A stretch of 64,000 nucleotides of DNA from Ramlibacter pallidus (GTDB lineage Bacteria; Pseudomonadota; Gammaproteobacteria; Burkholderiales; Burkholderiaceae_C). Both the position numbers and the translations under genes were made by a program. The notes beneath the pieces are model-generated. The model saw nothing but the letters and a program-made list of their open reading frames with translations. It was not told where the DNA came from and ran no database searches. Where the stretch lies: the NCBI RefSeq assembly GCF_015070875.1, contig NZ_JADDIV010000002.1, positions 434,001 to 498,000 on the forward strand. Direction: 5' to 3'. Shown piece by piece: positions 39,833 to 48,793 of the stretch (position 1 is its first letter; the number at the start of each line of letters is the position of its first letter).

Positions 39833-40702
39833 ATGGCCGTGCGCATCCCGCCGATCCAGTGCCTGCTGACGTTCGAGGCACTGGCCCGGCTGCGTTCGGT
39901 GTCCCTGGCGGCGGATGAACTCTGCGTGACGCCCAGCGCGGTGAGCCATCGCGTGCGGCAACTCGAACAGATCCTCGGCACCAAGCTGTTCGGCCGCAGC
40001 GATTTCTCATTGACCACCGAGGGCAGCGAATACCTGGCGCACGTGCGCGAGGGGCTGGCGGTGCTGGGCCGCTTTCCGGGCCGCGACGGCGGCGCGGGCA
40101 AGCGCAAGCTGCGCGTGGCGGTGACGCCCACCTTCGCGCGGTCCATCCTGATGCCGCGGCTGCGGGGCTTCACCGAGGCCTATCCGGAAGTCGACCTGAC
40201 GCTGCAGGTCTCCATCCCGCTGCTCGACGTGGTCGCCGAGGACGCCGACCTGATGATCCGCTTCGGCACCGGCCGCTACGCCGACGTCGAACACCTGTGC
40301 CTGCTGACCGACGAAGTGACGCCGCTGGCCGCGCCGGCCTACCTGCGCGAGCACGGCCCCTTCGACACGCCGCAGGAGCTGCTGGCGGCGAAGTTGATCA
40401 AGAGCCCGCTGGAGCCGTGGCGCACGTGGTTCCTCGCGCACGGCATCGACGCGCCCGAGCCCGCCGAGGGATCGTCCTTCAACGACATCGGGCTGATGTG
40501 CGACGCCGCGGCGCAGGGACTCGGCGTCGCGCTGGTGCGCCTGAAGCTCGGCCAGCCCTGGCTGGAGAACGGCACGCTGGAGCGCGTCTCGGCACGCAAC
40601 GTGCCGAGCCCGCATGCGCACTACCTGTGCTGGCGCACGGGCACGATGGACCGCTGGGAGTGCGCGGCTTTCGCCGACTGGCTGAGGAAAAGCCTGGCGT
40701 AG
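39833..40702 (+). CDS. LysR-family regulator (GcvA-like)
   Basis: 289 residues. The winged HTH (about 1-65, SVSLAADELCVTPSAVSHRVRQLE) carries the GcvA-type VSHRVRQLE, and a periplasmic-binding-like effector domain follows. It starts 15 bp after purU and lies upstream of glcD, both on the plus strand. A role in glycine, glyoxylate or one-carbon metabolism would fit, but that is inference from position. Confidence 0.88.
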   Translation: MAVRIPPIQCLLTFEALARLRSVSLAADELCVTPSAVSHRVRQLEQILGTKLFGRSDFSLTTEGSEYLAHVREGLAVLGRFPGRDGGAGKRKLRVAVTPTFARSILMPRLRGFTEAYPEVDLTLQVSIPLLDVVAEDADLMIRFGTGRYADVEHLCLLTDEVTPLAAPAYLREHGPFDTPQELLAAKLIKSPLEPWRTWFLAHGIDAPEPAEGSSFNDIGLMCDAAAQGLGVALVRLKLGQPWLENGTLERVSARNVPSPHAHYLCWRTGTMDRWECAAFADWLRKSLA

Positions 40703-40755
40703 CGGCCCGAATTTATTTCAGCCCCGATGGCCGCGCCGCGCGCCACAATGGCCGC

Positions 40756-42249
40756 ATGAACGCCCCCGCCGACAACGCCGTCCTCGATCGCGCCGAACGC
40801 CAGTCGCAGGTCGTGGCGGCCCTGCAGCCGCTGCTGCCGCAGGGCGCGCTGCTGTGGCACGCGGAAGAAACCACGCCCTACGAATGCGACGGCCTGACGG
40901 CCTACCGGCAGCGGCCGCTGGTGGTGGCGCTGCCGGAGTCCGAGGGCCAGGTGCAGGCGGTGCTGAAGGCCTGCCACGCGCTGGGCGTGCCGGTGGTGGC
41001 GCGCGGCGCCGGCACGGGGCTGTCCGGCGGGGCGATGCCGCACGGACTGGGCGTCACGCTGTCGCTGGCCAAGTTCAACGCCATCCGCAAGGTGGACCCG
41101 GTCTCGCGCACGGCGGTGGTCCAGTGCGGCGTGCGCAACCTGGCCATCAGCGAGGCCGCGGCGGCCTACGGGCTCTACTACGCGCCCGATCCTTCCAGCC
41201 AGATCGCCTGCACGATCGGCGGCAACGTGGCCGAGAACTCCGGTGGCGTCCACTGCCTGAAGTACGGGCTGACCGTGCACAACGTGATGAAGGTGCGGGG
41301 CTTCACCGCGGAAGGCGAGCCGGTGGAGTTCGGCAGCGACGCCCTGGACATCCCGGGCTACGACCTGCTCGCCATCCTGGTCGGCAGCGAGGGCATGCTG
41401 GCGGTCGCCACCGAGGTGACCGTCAAGCTCGTGCCCAGGCCGCAGCTGGCGCGCTGCATCATGGCCAGCTTCGACGACGTGCGCAAGGCGGGCGACGCGG
41501 TGGCCGCGGTGATCGCGGCCGGCATCATCCCTGCGGGCCTGGAGATGATGGACAAGCCGATGACGGCGGCGGTGGAGGACTTCGTGCACGCCGGCTACGA
41601 CCTCACGGCCGAAGCGATCCTGCTGTGCGAGAGCGACGGCACGCCCGAGGAGGTGGAGGAGGAGATCGGGCGCATGAGCGCGGTGCTGCGCAACGCCGGC
41701 GCGACCGCGCTTTCGGTCAGCCGCGACGAAGCCGAGCGCCTGCGCTTCTGGAGCGGCCGCAAGAACGCCTTTCCCGCCTCGGGCCGCATCAGCCCGGACT
41801 ACATGTGCATGGACTCCACCATCCCGCGCAAGCGGCTGGCCGACATCCTGCTGGCGATCCAGGAGATGGAGAAGAAGTACGGCCTGCGCTGCGCCAACGT
41901 GTTCCATGCGGGCGACGGCAACCTGCACCCGCTGATCCTGTTCGACGCGAACGATGCGGACCAGCTGCACCGCTGCGAGCTGTTCGGCGCCGACATCCTG
42001 GAGACCAGCGTCGCCATGGGCGGCACCGTCACGGGGGAACACGGCGTCGGCGTCGAGAAGCTGAACTCGATGTGCGTCCAGTTCAGCGGCGAGGAGCTGG
42101 AGCAGATGCGCGCGCTCAAGGCGGCCTTCGACCCCGCCGGCCTGCTGAACCCGGGCAAGGTGGTGCCCACCCTGAACCGCTGCGCCGAGTACGGGAAGAT
42201 GCTGGTGCGGGGCGGGCGCATCGCCCACCCCGACCTGCCGCGCTACTGA
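40756..42249 (+). CDS. glcD: FAD-linked oxidase, glycolate oxidase subunit GlcD-like
   Basis: 497 residues. The FAD_binding_4 (PCMH-type) domain has VPVVARGAGTGLSGGAMP and TIGGNVAENSGGVHCLKYG. The FAD-oxidase C-terminal domain has NVFHAGDGNLHPLI and GEHGVG and ends NPGKVVPT. This matches GlcD of glycolate oxidase; D-lactate or D-2-hydroxyglutarate dehydrogenases are related. glcE and glcF, usually next, are absent here because a convergent adhesin gene starts its 3' end 8 bp away. A CACAAT box (40744-40749) ends 6 bp before the ATG. Confidence 0.88.
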   Translation: MNAPADNAVLDRAERQSQVVAALQPLLPQGALLWHAEETTPYECDGLTAYRQRPLVVALPESEGQVQAVLKACHALGVPVVARGAGTGLSGGAMPHGLGVTLSLAKFNAIRKVDPVSRTAVVQCGVRNLAISEAAAAYGLYYAPDPSSQIACTIGGNVAENSGGVHCLKYGLTVHNVMKVRGFTAEGEPVEFGSDALDIPGYDLLAILVGSEGMLAVATEVTVKLVPRPQLARCIMASFDDVRKAGDAVAAVIAAGIIPAGLEMMDKPMTAAVEDFVHAGYDLTAEAILLCESDGTPEEVEEEIGRMSAVLRNAGATALSVSRDEAERLRFWSGRKNAFPASGRISPDYMCMDSTIPRKRLADILLAIQEMEKKYGLRCANVFHAGDGNLHPLILFDANDADQLHRCELFGADILETSVAMGGTVTGEHGVGVEKLNSMCVQFSGEELEQMRALKAAFDPAGLLNPGKVVPTLNRCAEYGKMLVRGGRIAHPDLPRY

Positions 42250-42256
42250 GACGGTC

Positions 42257-45200
42257 CTAGCGCGGGAGGCAGGACGTGTCGGTCACGACGATGTCGTCGC
42301 GGCCGATCCGGTTCTCGCGCACTTCGTCCAGCCGCTGCTGCTCGGACTCCTGGACGAACAGGTTGGCGAATTGCACGACCTGGTTGCCCACCTCCATCGT
42401 CTCCGCCGAGTTGCCGGGCAGCACCGCAGCCTGCGCCACGAGCACCAGGTTGCTGCCGCTGGCGGCGGCCGTCAGCTCGGGCTTGTTCACCGCAGGCAGC
42501 GTGGAAGCGTCGAGGCTGCCCGCCTGGATCACGGCGAAGCTGTCGCCCTGCAGGAAGCCCCCGCCCGGCAGCAGGTTCACGGCCACGGTTCCGCCGGTCG
42601 CCGCGGTGCCGGTCACCTTCACGACGTCGAAGTTGGTCGTCGATTCCAGGTCCACCCCGAGCGTGCTGCCCGACTGCATCGCCAGCGCGCCTTCGATGGT
42701 CAGCGTTCCCGTGCCGCCGATGCTGCCGGCGTTGATGGTGCCGAAGTTGTTGACGAGGCCATTGCCGTTGTCCACGGCGATCGTGCCGTTGCCGGTCAGC
42801 ACGCCGGTGGACTCGTTGACGAAGGTCGCGCCCGACACCGTCGGGACGGCGGAAAGCACCTCGCTGGGCGGCTCGCTGGGCGTCGACGGCGTGCCGGTCT
42901 CGAGCCGGCCGTCGACCTTGAGGGTGCCCTTGTTGCTCAGGAATCCCGGCGTGCTCAGGCGGCTGCCGGCCACGACCTCCACGGTGCCGTGGTTCTCCGT
43001 CAGGTTCACCAGGTTGTCGCCGAAGCTGGTGAGCCGTCCCTTGTTCTCGACCCCGAGCGAGACGTTGATGCTGGCGGCGCCGTAGAGGAACAGGTCGCTC
43101 AGGTTGCTGAAGGCCCCGTTGCCGGTCACCGCTGCGCCCCGGATGTGCACGTTGGAGCTGTTGTTCCAGATCGCGTTGAGCATGAACGGAGCTTCCACTT
43201 CCACCGACGTGCCCATGGCCGCCAGCGTACCGAGAGCGCCCTTCGCGCCGGTCGCGGTGGCGTCCGCGTTCGTGCCGCCTTCGCCGCCTTCGGCGACGAT
43301 GATCGGGCTGCGCAGGACAACGCGTCCCGCGGACGCCAGGAGCTCGATGCTGCCGCCCTGGCCGCCGGCGCCCGCCGTGCCGCCGTTCGCGGTCGAATCG
43401 CCGCCCTGGCCGCCTTCGGCGACCAGCCACACGGTGTCGTCGAGCACCATGTCGCCGCTGCCCGTGCGTTCCAGCTTGATCGTGCCGCCCTTGCCGCCCG
43501 TGCCGCCGGTGGTGCCGTAGTCGCCCTGGCCGCCGCCGGCGACCACGATGGTGTCCGTGATGGCATTGCCGAAGCGCAGCGTGACATCGCCGCCCTGCCC
43601 GCCCGCGCCGCCGGCGCCCGCCGAGCCGGCGCCGCCATAGGCCTCGACCAGCCCCATGTTCATGGAGCCGCCCGCTTCCGCGACGACGCTGCCGCCCGTG
43701 CCCGCGGTCATCCCCCAGCCGCCGACGGCCGACACGGAGACCGCCGTGAAGGGCGGCGCCTCGATCGCGGCCACGAGGACCTCCTCCTCGAGGGGCGGCG
43801 ACACCAGGACGATGTTGCCGCCGGCCTTGAGTTCCACGCGGCCGCCGTTGCCGGCCTGCCCGTCGTAGTTGTCCCCGCCGTCCGAGCGGATGGCGATGAA
43901 GGTGGACGACTCGCCATCGTCCTGCGGCGCCAGGGTGATGTCGCCCGATGCCGCCACGACGACCTTGCCGCCGTTGCCCGCGGGCGCCGAGGTCTGGGAA
44001 TAGCCGCCGGAGGCGTCGATCGTCTCGATGCGGACGTTGCCGGCGCTGGCGGTGACGGTGATGTCGCCGCCCTTGGCACCGCCGGCACCGCCGCCGCCCT
44101 GCAGCAGCGCATAGCCGATGTCGATGTCGCCGCTGTTCGCCGTGACGGAGATGGTGCCGCCCATGCCACCGGGCCCGGGCGCCGACGAGAAATACTCGCC
44201 GCTGCCGCCGGAGACGTCGATGCCTTCCACCGTGATGCCGCTGCCGGCGACGAGGGTCACCATGCCGCCCTTGCCCGCGGCCACCGAGTGGCTGCCGCCG
44301 TAGCTGTAGACGTAGCCCAGGTCGATCGTGCCGCCCGCGGTGACGTCGACCCGGCCGCCGTCCCCGCCTCCTGCGGAACCGAACCCGTATCCCTGGGCAC
44401 TGATCTGGCCGCCGCTGACGGTGCCGTTGGCGGCCGTCACCGTCACGTTGCCACCGTGCGGTGACGAGAAATTGCCGTAGGTGGAGATGGTGCCGAACTG
44501 GACGTTCCCCGTCTGCGCGACCAGCGTCACGGCGCCCTCAAGCCCGTCCGCCGAGGCGCTGCCGTCCGTGCCGACGAACACGCTGCCGAGGATGCTGCCC
44601 GTTGCAACGACCTTCACGGGCGAGGAATTCCCCTGCAGCGACGTGTGCTGGTTGAACTGCGCGTCGCGGCCCACCTGGAAGTCGATGCCCTTGCCGAGCC
44701 CGCCGCCGCCGTAGAAATAGGCATAGGCGGCATTCGGAGACCCGCCGTTGCTGGCGACCACGTCGCGCCCGGACTGCACGAGGAGCTTGCCGCCCGCATA
44801 GACGGTGGTGCTGGTGGTGGCCGCCGCGGCCACCGTGCCGACGATCACGTCACGGCCGGCCTTCAGCGTCATGTCACCGCTGGCGCTCACCGTGGCGGTC
44901 TGGATCTGCAGGTCCTGGGCCGCATCGAGCGTGACGTTGGCGCCGGTGACGTCGTTGCCCGGCAGCACCTGGATGTCGCCTGCCGTGGTGCTGACCTTGA
45001 CGTCGCCCGCGGCGATGATGCCGACCGCCGTCGCGCCGTAGGCACTGCCCACCGAGCCGATGGTGACCGACTGCGCGTTCTTGAACGAAGCGCCGTTCGT
45101 GCCGCCCGAGGCCTGGATGCCGACCACGTCGACCAGGTTGTTGCCTTCCAGGGCGACCGCGCCGTTGTCGGCGTTCACCTGCAGGTAGGACAGGTTGATC

Positions 45201-46822
45201 ACGCTCGTCGCGCTGTTCTGCGTGATGTTGCCGTTGATCGCATGCAGGGAGAGGGTGGCCGTCCCCGCGGTGTTGGTGAAGCTGCCCTGCAGGTCGATGC
45301 TGCCGTCCGCCTGCAGGCCCAGCGTGTTGTTGTTCGCCCACTCGACGTTCACGCCGTCGGCCACGGTGATCAGCCCGGTGCCGCCGGTGGCGCTCGGGTT
45401 GGTCATCACGAGCACGTCGGAGAGGGCGAGTTGCGCCTCGAGGTCGGATTCCTTGATCTTCGAAGTGCCGTTGGCGGTGCTCGAGAAGGTCGAGCCGGTG
45501 CTCACGGAGGTGTCGGTCGGGCCCGTCACCTCGATCACGAGGTCGTTGGGGTCGAGCAGCAGGGTACCGTTCCGCCCTTTGGGTGCGCGCAGGTCGGCGC
45601 GCCCGGTGAAGGCGAGGTGTTCCTTGCCCGACACCTCGGCGAAGCCGCCGTCGCCGCCACCGGCACCGCCACGCGCGGAAATCTGGCCGTGCATGCGGGT
45701 GTCGCCATCCGCCCAGACGATCACGCGGCCGCCGTCGCCCCCGACGATGGCATCGGCGCTGATGCGCGCGTTCGCGTCGACATAGGTGCGGCGTGCGTTC
45801 GGCACCGCCGCGTTTGCCCCCTGGTAGTCGCCGCCGATTCGCACCTGGCCGCCACCGAGCTGGCCGCTGACTTCCACCGATGCGCCGGCGAGCAGCGCCA
45901 CGCGGTTGCCGAGGACGTCCACGCTGCCGCCCCGGTAACCCGGTCCCGCGGCCACGATGCGGCCGTCGACCAGCGCGTCGCCGCCGATGGCCTTGAGGAC
46001 CACCTTGCCACCTTCGGCGGTGACCGCTTCGGCCTGGACCAGGCCGCTGTGCTTGAGCGTCTGCGCGAAGATGCCGACCGCATCGCCCTTCAGCGTCCCG
46101 AGGTTCACGGCTTCGTTGCCCGCCTGCACCTCCATGTGGATGCCTTCCAGCCCGCGCCCGGTGATCTCCACCTTGCCGCCGGCGGCCAGGATCGTGGAAC
46201 CGTTGCTCTCGACCAGCGCGCCGGCGCCCGTCTGGACCTTGGGCGCGATCAGCACGACGTCGCCGTTGCGCGCGACGATGCGGCCATCCACCTGCAGCAG
46301 CCCGCCGGCATTGCCGCCGAAGCGCAGGCGGCCCGCGAGCGCATCCGCGTCCGACATCTTCAGGGTGGAGGCGGTGAAGCCGCCGGTGTCGACCACCGCT
46401 CCCGGGCCGACGGCGATGCCGGACGGGTTGACCAGCACGAGGCGGCCATTGGAGCTGAGGGTGCCGTAGATCGCCGACGGGTCCGGGCCCATCACGCGGT
46501 TGATCGAGGTGCTGGTGGCGGACGGCTGGTGGAAGTGCGTCACGCTGCCGGTGGGCACCGAGAAGCTTTGCCAGTTGATCGCGGAGTGGTTGGTGCCCGC
46601 GCCGTTCTGCGTCGTGATCGACAGCGTGTTGCCGTTGCGCGCGAAGCTGGCCTGCCCGTGGATGACCTGCGCGCCGCTCGGCTGCGCCTGGGCGGCGAGC
46701 GGCTGGAGGACGAAGGCGGCGGCGACCGCGAGCGCGGCGCCCGCGGGGCGGAAGCCGGCGACCGCCGGGCTGGAGGCGACCGGGCGCGCGATGCGGACGG
46801 ACCGGTGACGAACGGTGGACAT
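42257..46822 (-). CDS. Large filamentous-hemagglutinin-type secreted adhesin
   Basis: 1521 residues. A long N-terminus and signal peptide end at AAQAQ (about 47). The TPS/hemagglutination-activity domain follows (about 48-300), with INWQSFSV and VNPSGI (132-136, the NPNGI-type motif). Next comes a long beta-helix-like region rich in GGxGG and GNVxIxT steps (about 400-1250). The tail has VVQFANLFVQESEQQRLDEVRENR and ends with a lone Cys (TSCLPR). There is no beta-barrel, so a TpsB/FhaC partner should secrete it; none is in the window. AGGAG precedes the ATG. Its base use is like its neighbours. Confidence 0.9.
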   Translation of the reverse strand: MSTVRHRSVRIARPVASSPAVAGFRPAGAALAVAAAFVLQPLAAQAQPSGAQVIHGQASFARNGNTLSITTQNGAGTNHSAINWQSFSVPTGSVTHFHQPSATSTSINRVMGPDPSAIYGTLSSNGRLVLVNPSGIAVGPGAVVDTGGFTASTLKMSDADALAGRLRFGGNAGGLLQVDGRIVARNGDVVLIAPKVQTGAGALVESNGSTILAAGGKVEITGRGLEGIHMEVQAGNEAVNLGTLKGDAVGIFAQTLKHSGLVQAEAVTAEGGKVVLKAIGGDALVDGRIVAAGPGYRGGSVDVLGNRVALLAGASVEVSGQLGGGQVRIGGDYQGANAAVPNARRTYVDANARISADAIVGGDGGRVIVWADGDTRMHGQISARGGAGGGDGGFAEVSGKEHLAFTGRADLRAPKGRNGTLLLDPNDLVIEVTGPTDTSVSTGSTFSSTANGTSKIKESDLEAQLALSDVLVMTNPSATGGTGLITVADGVNVEWANNNTLGLQADGSIDLQGSFTNTAGTATLSLHAINGNITQNSATSVINLSYLQVNADNGAVALEGNNLVDVVGIQASGGTNGASFKNAQSVTIGSVGSAYGATAVGIIAAGDVKVSTTAGDIQVLPGNDVTGANVTLDAAQDLQIQTATVSASGDMTLKAGRDVIVGTVAAAATTSTTVYAGGKLLVQSGRDVVASNGGSPNAAYAYFYGGGGLGKGIDFQVGRDAQFNQHTSLQGNSSPVKVVATGSILGSVFVGTDGSASADGLEGAVTLVAQTGNVQFGTISTYGNFSSPHGGNVTVTAANGTVSGGQISAQGYGFGSAGGGDGGRVDVTAGGTIDLGYVYSYGGSHSVAAGKGGMVTLVAGSGITVEGIDVSGGSGEYFSSAPGPGGMGGTISVTANSGDIDIGYALLQGGGGAGGAKGGDITVTASAGNVRIETIDASGGYSQTSAPAGNGGKVVVAASGDITLAPQDDGESSTFIAIRSDGGDNYDGQAGNGGRVELKAGGNIVLVSPPLEEEVLVAAIEAPPFTAVSVSAVGGWGMTAGTGGSVVAEAGGSMNMGLVEAYGGAGSAGAGGAGGQGGDVTLRFGNAITDTIVVAGGGQGDYGTTGGTGGKGGTIKLERTGSGDMVLDDTVWLVAEGGQGGDSTANGGTAGAGGQGGSIELLASAGRVVLRSPIIVAEGGEGGTNADATATGAKGALGTLAAMGTSVEVEAPFMLNAIWNNSSNVHIRGAAVTGNGAFSNLSDLFLYGAASINVSLGVENKGRLTSFGDNLVNLTENHGTVEVVAGSRLSTPGFLSNKGTLKVDGRLETGTPSTPSEPPSEVLSAVPTVSGATFVNESTGVLTGNGTIAVDNGNGLVNNFGTINAGSIGGTGTLTIEGALAMQSGSTLGVDLESTTNFDVVKVTGTAATGGTVAVNLLPGGGFLQGDSFAVIQAGSLDASTLPAVNKPELTAAASGSNLVLVAQAAVLPGNSAETMEVGNQVVQFANLFVQESEQQRLDEVRENRIGRDDIVVTDTSCLPR

Positions 46823-46944
46823 TGCTTGTGCTCCTGCGAACGTGAACGGCTGTGGCGCCGTTTCCCGTCCGGAACTCCCCTGATGCAAACACGGCTGCCG
46901 CAACCCACCGGCTGGTGGTGCGGCATGCCCCCTATGGTGTTTCG

Positions 46945-46973
46945 ACGGTAGCACAGCGTTACAGGGGTCGCAA
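46945..46973 (-). promoter_or_regulatory. Possible adhesin promoter
   Basis: On the minus strand TTGCGA (46973-46968), a 17-bp spacer and TACCGT (46950-46945), with TG near the extended -10 position. It would give a leader of about 115 nt. The 262-bp divergent gap also holds the -10 of the glycosyltransferase gene; I saw no riboswitch consensus. Confidence 0.35.
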
Positions 46974-47084
46974 TCTGCCCGCGGGGTGAACCGCCGCATG
47001 CAATACACGCGAATGCGGCATCCATCACGCTCGGGCGCACCCGCCGCGGGCGGAAGCACTTGCTACCATCCGGCGCAAGTGTCC

Positions 47085-48029
47085 ATGGGCATCTTCGTCA
47101 GCATCGCCTCCTACTGCGACCCCGTCCTGCCGTTCACGCTGGAACGGGCCGCGGCCATGGCCTCCGACCCCGCCGGCCTGCATTTCGGCGTGGTCGACCA
47201 GTCCCCGGCAGGCAGCCCGCGCCCCTTCCTCCCGACGGGCGGCGCCCGCCTGAGCCAGGTGCAGCTGGACGTCGCCGACGCCCGGGGACCCTGCTGGGCC
47301 CGCGCGATCGCGATGTCGCTCTACGACGGCGAGGCGTGGTTCCTGCAGCTCGATTCGCACATGGACTTCGATCCCGGCTGGGACGAGCGCCTGGTGGCGC
47401 AGGCGCAGGAACTCGGCGCGCCGGCGCGCGACCTCGTGCTCACGACCTACCCGGATGCGTTCCGTTTCGTCGACGGACAACCGGTGCGCCAGCCCACCGC
47501 ATCGGGCGTGCTGGCGCAGGTGCTCAGGCCCGGCACCACCTTCGCGACCGACCACCCGGTGCTCTCCTTCGAGGCGCAGCCGGTTCAGAGCAGCGTGGCC
47601 CTGCCCGCCTTCCACGTGGGCGCCGGCTGCCTGTTCGCGCCCGGCCGGATCGCGCAGCAGCTGCCCTACGACCCCTGGCTGTACTTCCACGGCGAGGAAC
47701 AGGCCTATGCCCTGCGCCTCTACACGCACGGCTGGGACCTGTTCCACGTCCCGGGCCTGCCGATCCACCACCTGTACAACGATCCGGGCTCGGGCGCGCC
47801 GCCGCGGCCGCTGCACTGGGACGCGGCCCACGATGCCCTGCGGCAGACCGGCTGGTGGAGCCTGGAGCAGCGCTCGCGCGCACGGCTGGCGGCGCTGGTC
47901 GCCGGCGAAGATCTCGGCGTCTACGGCCTGGGCTCGGCGCGCACGCTGGCGGCGTATGCGGACTTCTGCGGGATCGACTACGCGGCGCGCACCCTGGCAC
48001 CGCGCGCGTTCACCCCCCGGCTCCCCTAG
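47085..48029 (+). CDS. GlcNAc-transferase-like glycosyltransferase (PF11397 type)
   Basis: 314 residues. It matches the family of Skp1-hydroxyproline N-acetylglucosaminyltransferases: SIASYCDPVLPFTLERA, GPCWARAIAMSLY (69-81) and FLQLDSHMDFDPGWDE with the metal-binding Asp-Ser-His at 90-92. A later HGEEQAYALRLYTHGWDLF block fits the catalytic fold. The bacterial acceptor is unknown. A GTG at 47079, 9 bp after the -10-like TACCAT (47064-47069), is an alternative start. It is divergent from the adhesin. One CTAG (48026-48029) forms its stop and that of the next gene. Confidence 0.82.
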   Translation: MGIFVSIASYCDPVLPFTLERAAAMASDPAGLHFGVVDQSPAGSPRPFLPTGGARLSQVQLDVADARGPCWARAIAMSLYDGEAWFLQLDSHMDFDPGWDERLVAQAQELGAPARDLVLTTYPDAFRFVDGQPVRQPTASGVLAQVLRPGTTFATDHPVLSFEAQPVQSSVALPAFHVGAGCLFAPGRIAQQLPYDPWLYFHGEEQAYALRLYTHGWDLFHVPGLPIHHLYNDPGSGAPPRPLHWDAAHDALRQTGWWSLEQRSRARLAALVAGEDLGVYGLGSARTLAAYADFCGIDYAARTLAPRAFTPRLP

Positions 48030-48793
48030 GGCGCCTCGAGCAAGAGCGAGCGCGCCAGGCACAGGTCGGCCCAGGCCCGCCCCTTGTCGGCCGGCGTGCG
48101 CAACAGCAAGGCCGGATGGAAGGTCACCACCACCGGGACACCCTCGAAGCGATGCACCTGCCCGCGCAGGCGCCCCGGCGGCTCGTTGTTCTGCAGCACG
48201 GCCTGCACCGCGAAGCGACCCATCACGAGGATCACGCGCGGCTGCAGCAGCGCGACCTGGCGGCGGAGGAAGGCGAGCGATTGCGCGACCTCTTCCGCTT
48301 CCAGCGACCGGTCCTGCGGCAGCCGGCACTTGAGCACGTTCGTGAGGTAGGCGCCCTTGCGGCGGCCGGCGCCGACCGCCGCCAGCATGTTGTCCAGCAG
48401 CTTGCCGGCGTCGCCGGCGAACGGCAGGCTTTCGCGTTCCTCGTCCTCCACCGGCGGCTCGCCGATGCACAACCAGTCGGGCCGGGGGTCCCCGATGCCG
48501 AAGACGGCCCGGCGCCCGCGCGCATTCGCCCACTCCGCCACTGCTTGCTGCAGTTCGTCCCATCCGAGGGCATCGACCTCCGACGTCGCCCGAGGCGCCG
48601 CCGCTACCACTTCCACGGGGATCGGCACGGGCGCCTGCATGGATCCTGCCGGCCGCACGTCGGCCATCGCCGCCGCTGGTCGGGGCGGCGCAGGGGAGGT
48701 GACGGCGGTCCGCCCGCAGGAGCGGGGGTCGAAGACCCTCACTCCCATCTCTTCCAGCATGGCCCGCTGGCGCGCGTCGAGGGCCAGGCTCAC
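48026..48793 (-). CDS. Family-4-like uracil-DNA glycosylase with missing Fe-S cysteines
   Basis: 255 residues. The N-terminal MSLALDARQRAMLEEMGV is typical of Burkholderiales homologues, followed by a variable linker and a UDG-like core. Motif 1 is IGEPPVEDEERESLPFAGDAGKLLDNML (110-137) instead of GEAPGxxED. HPA is at 226-228. The family 4Fe-4S ligands are lost: no CxxC near 85-100, only Cys156 (VLKCRLP) kept, and the fourth replaced (AQSLAFLRRQ). The start is the GTG at 48793, overlapping the rimI stop (GTGA). Uracil removal may be altered. Confidence 0.82.
   Translation of the reverse strand: MSLALDARQRAMLEEMGVRVFDPRSCGRTAVTSPAPPRPAAAMADVRPAGSMQAPVPIPVEVVAAAPRATSEVDALGWDELQQAVAEWANARGRRAVFGIGDPRPDWLCIGEPPVEDEERESLPFAGDAGKLLDNMLAAVGAGRRKGAYLTNVLKCRLPQDRSLEAEEVAQSLAFLRRQVALLQPRVILVMGRFAVQAVLQNNEPPGRLRGQVHRFEGVPVVVTFHPALLLRTPADKGRAWADLCLARSLLLEAP

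Noticed and set aside
42371..44464. A 697-codon plus-strand open frame opposite the adhesin (and a similar one at 44645-46951)
   Set aside because: It mirrors the glycine-rich adhesin codons, is dominated by Ala, Arg, His and Asp-type repeats, and has no domain or start signal. High GC leaves few stop codons on the other strand.
43100..44500. Possible DNA tandem repeats in the adhesin gene
   Set aside because: The repetition is at the protein level (GGxGG steps) with variable spacing and third-base differences; I found no exact long DNA repeat units.
46823..46945. Possible cyclic-di-GMP or other riboswitch in the adhesin leader
   Set aside because: I compared the minus-strand leader by eye with the GEMM consensus and found no matching core; only an ordinary Shine-Dalgarno is visible.
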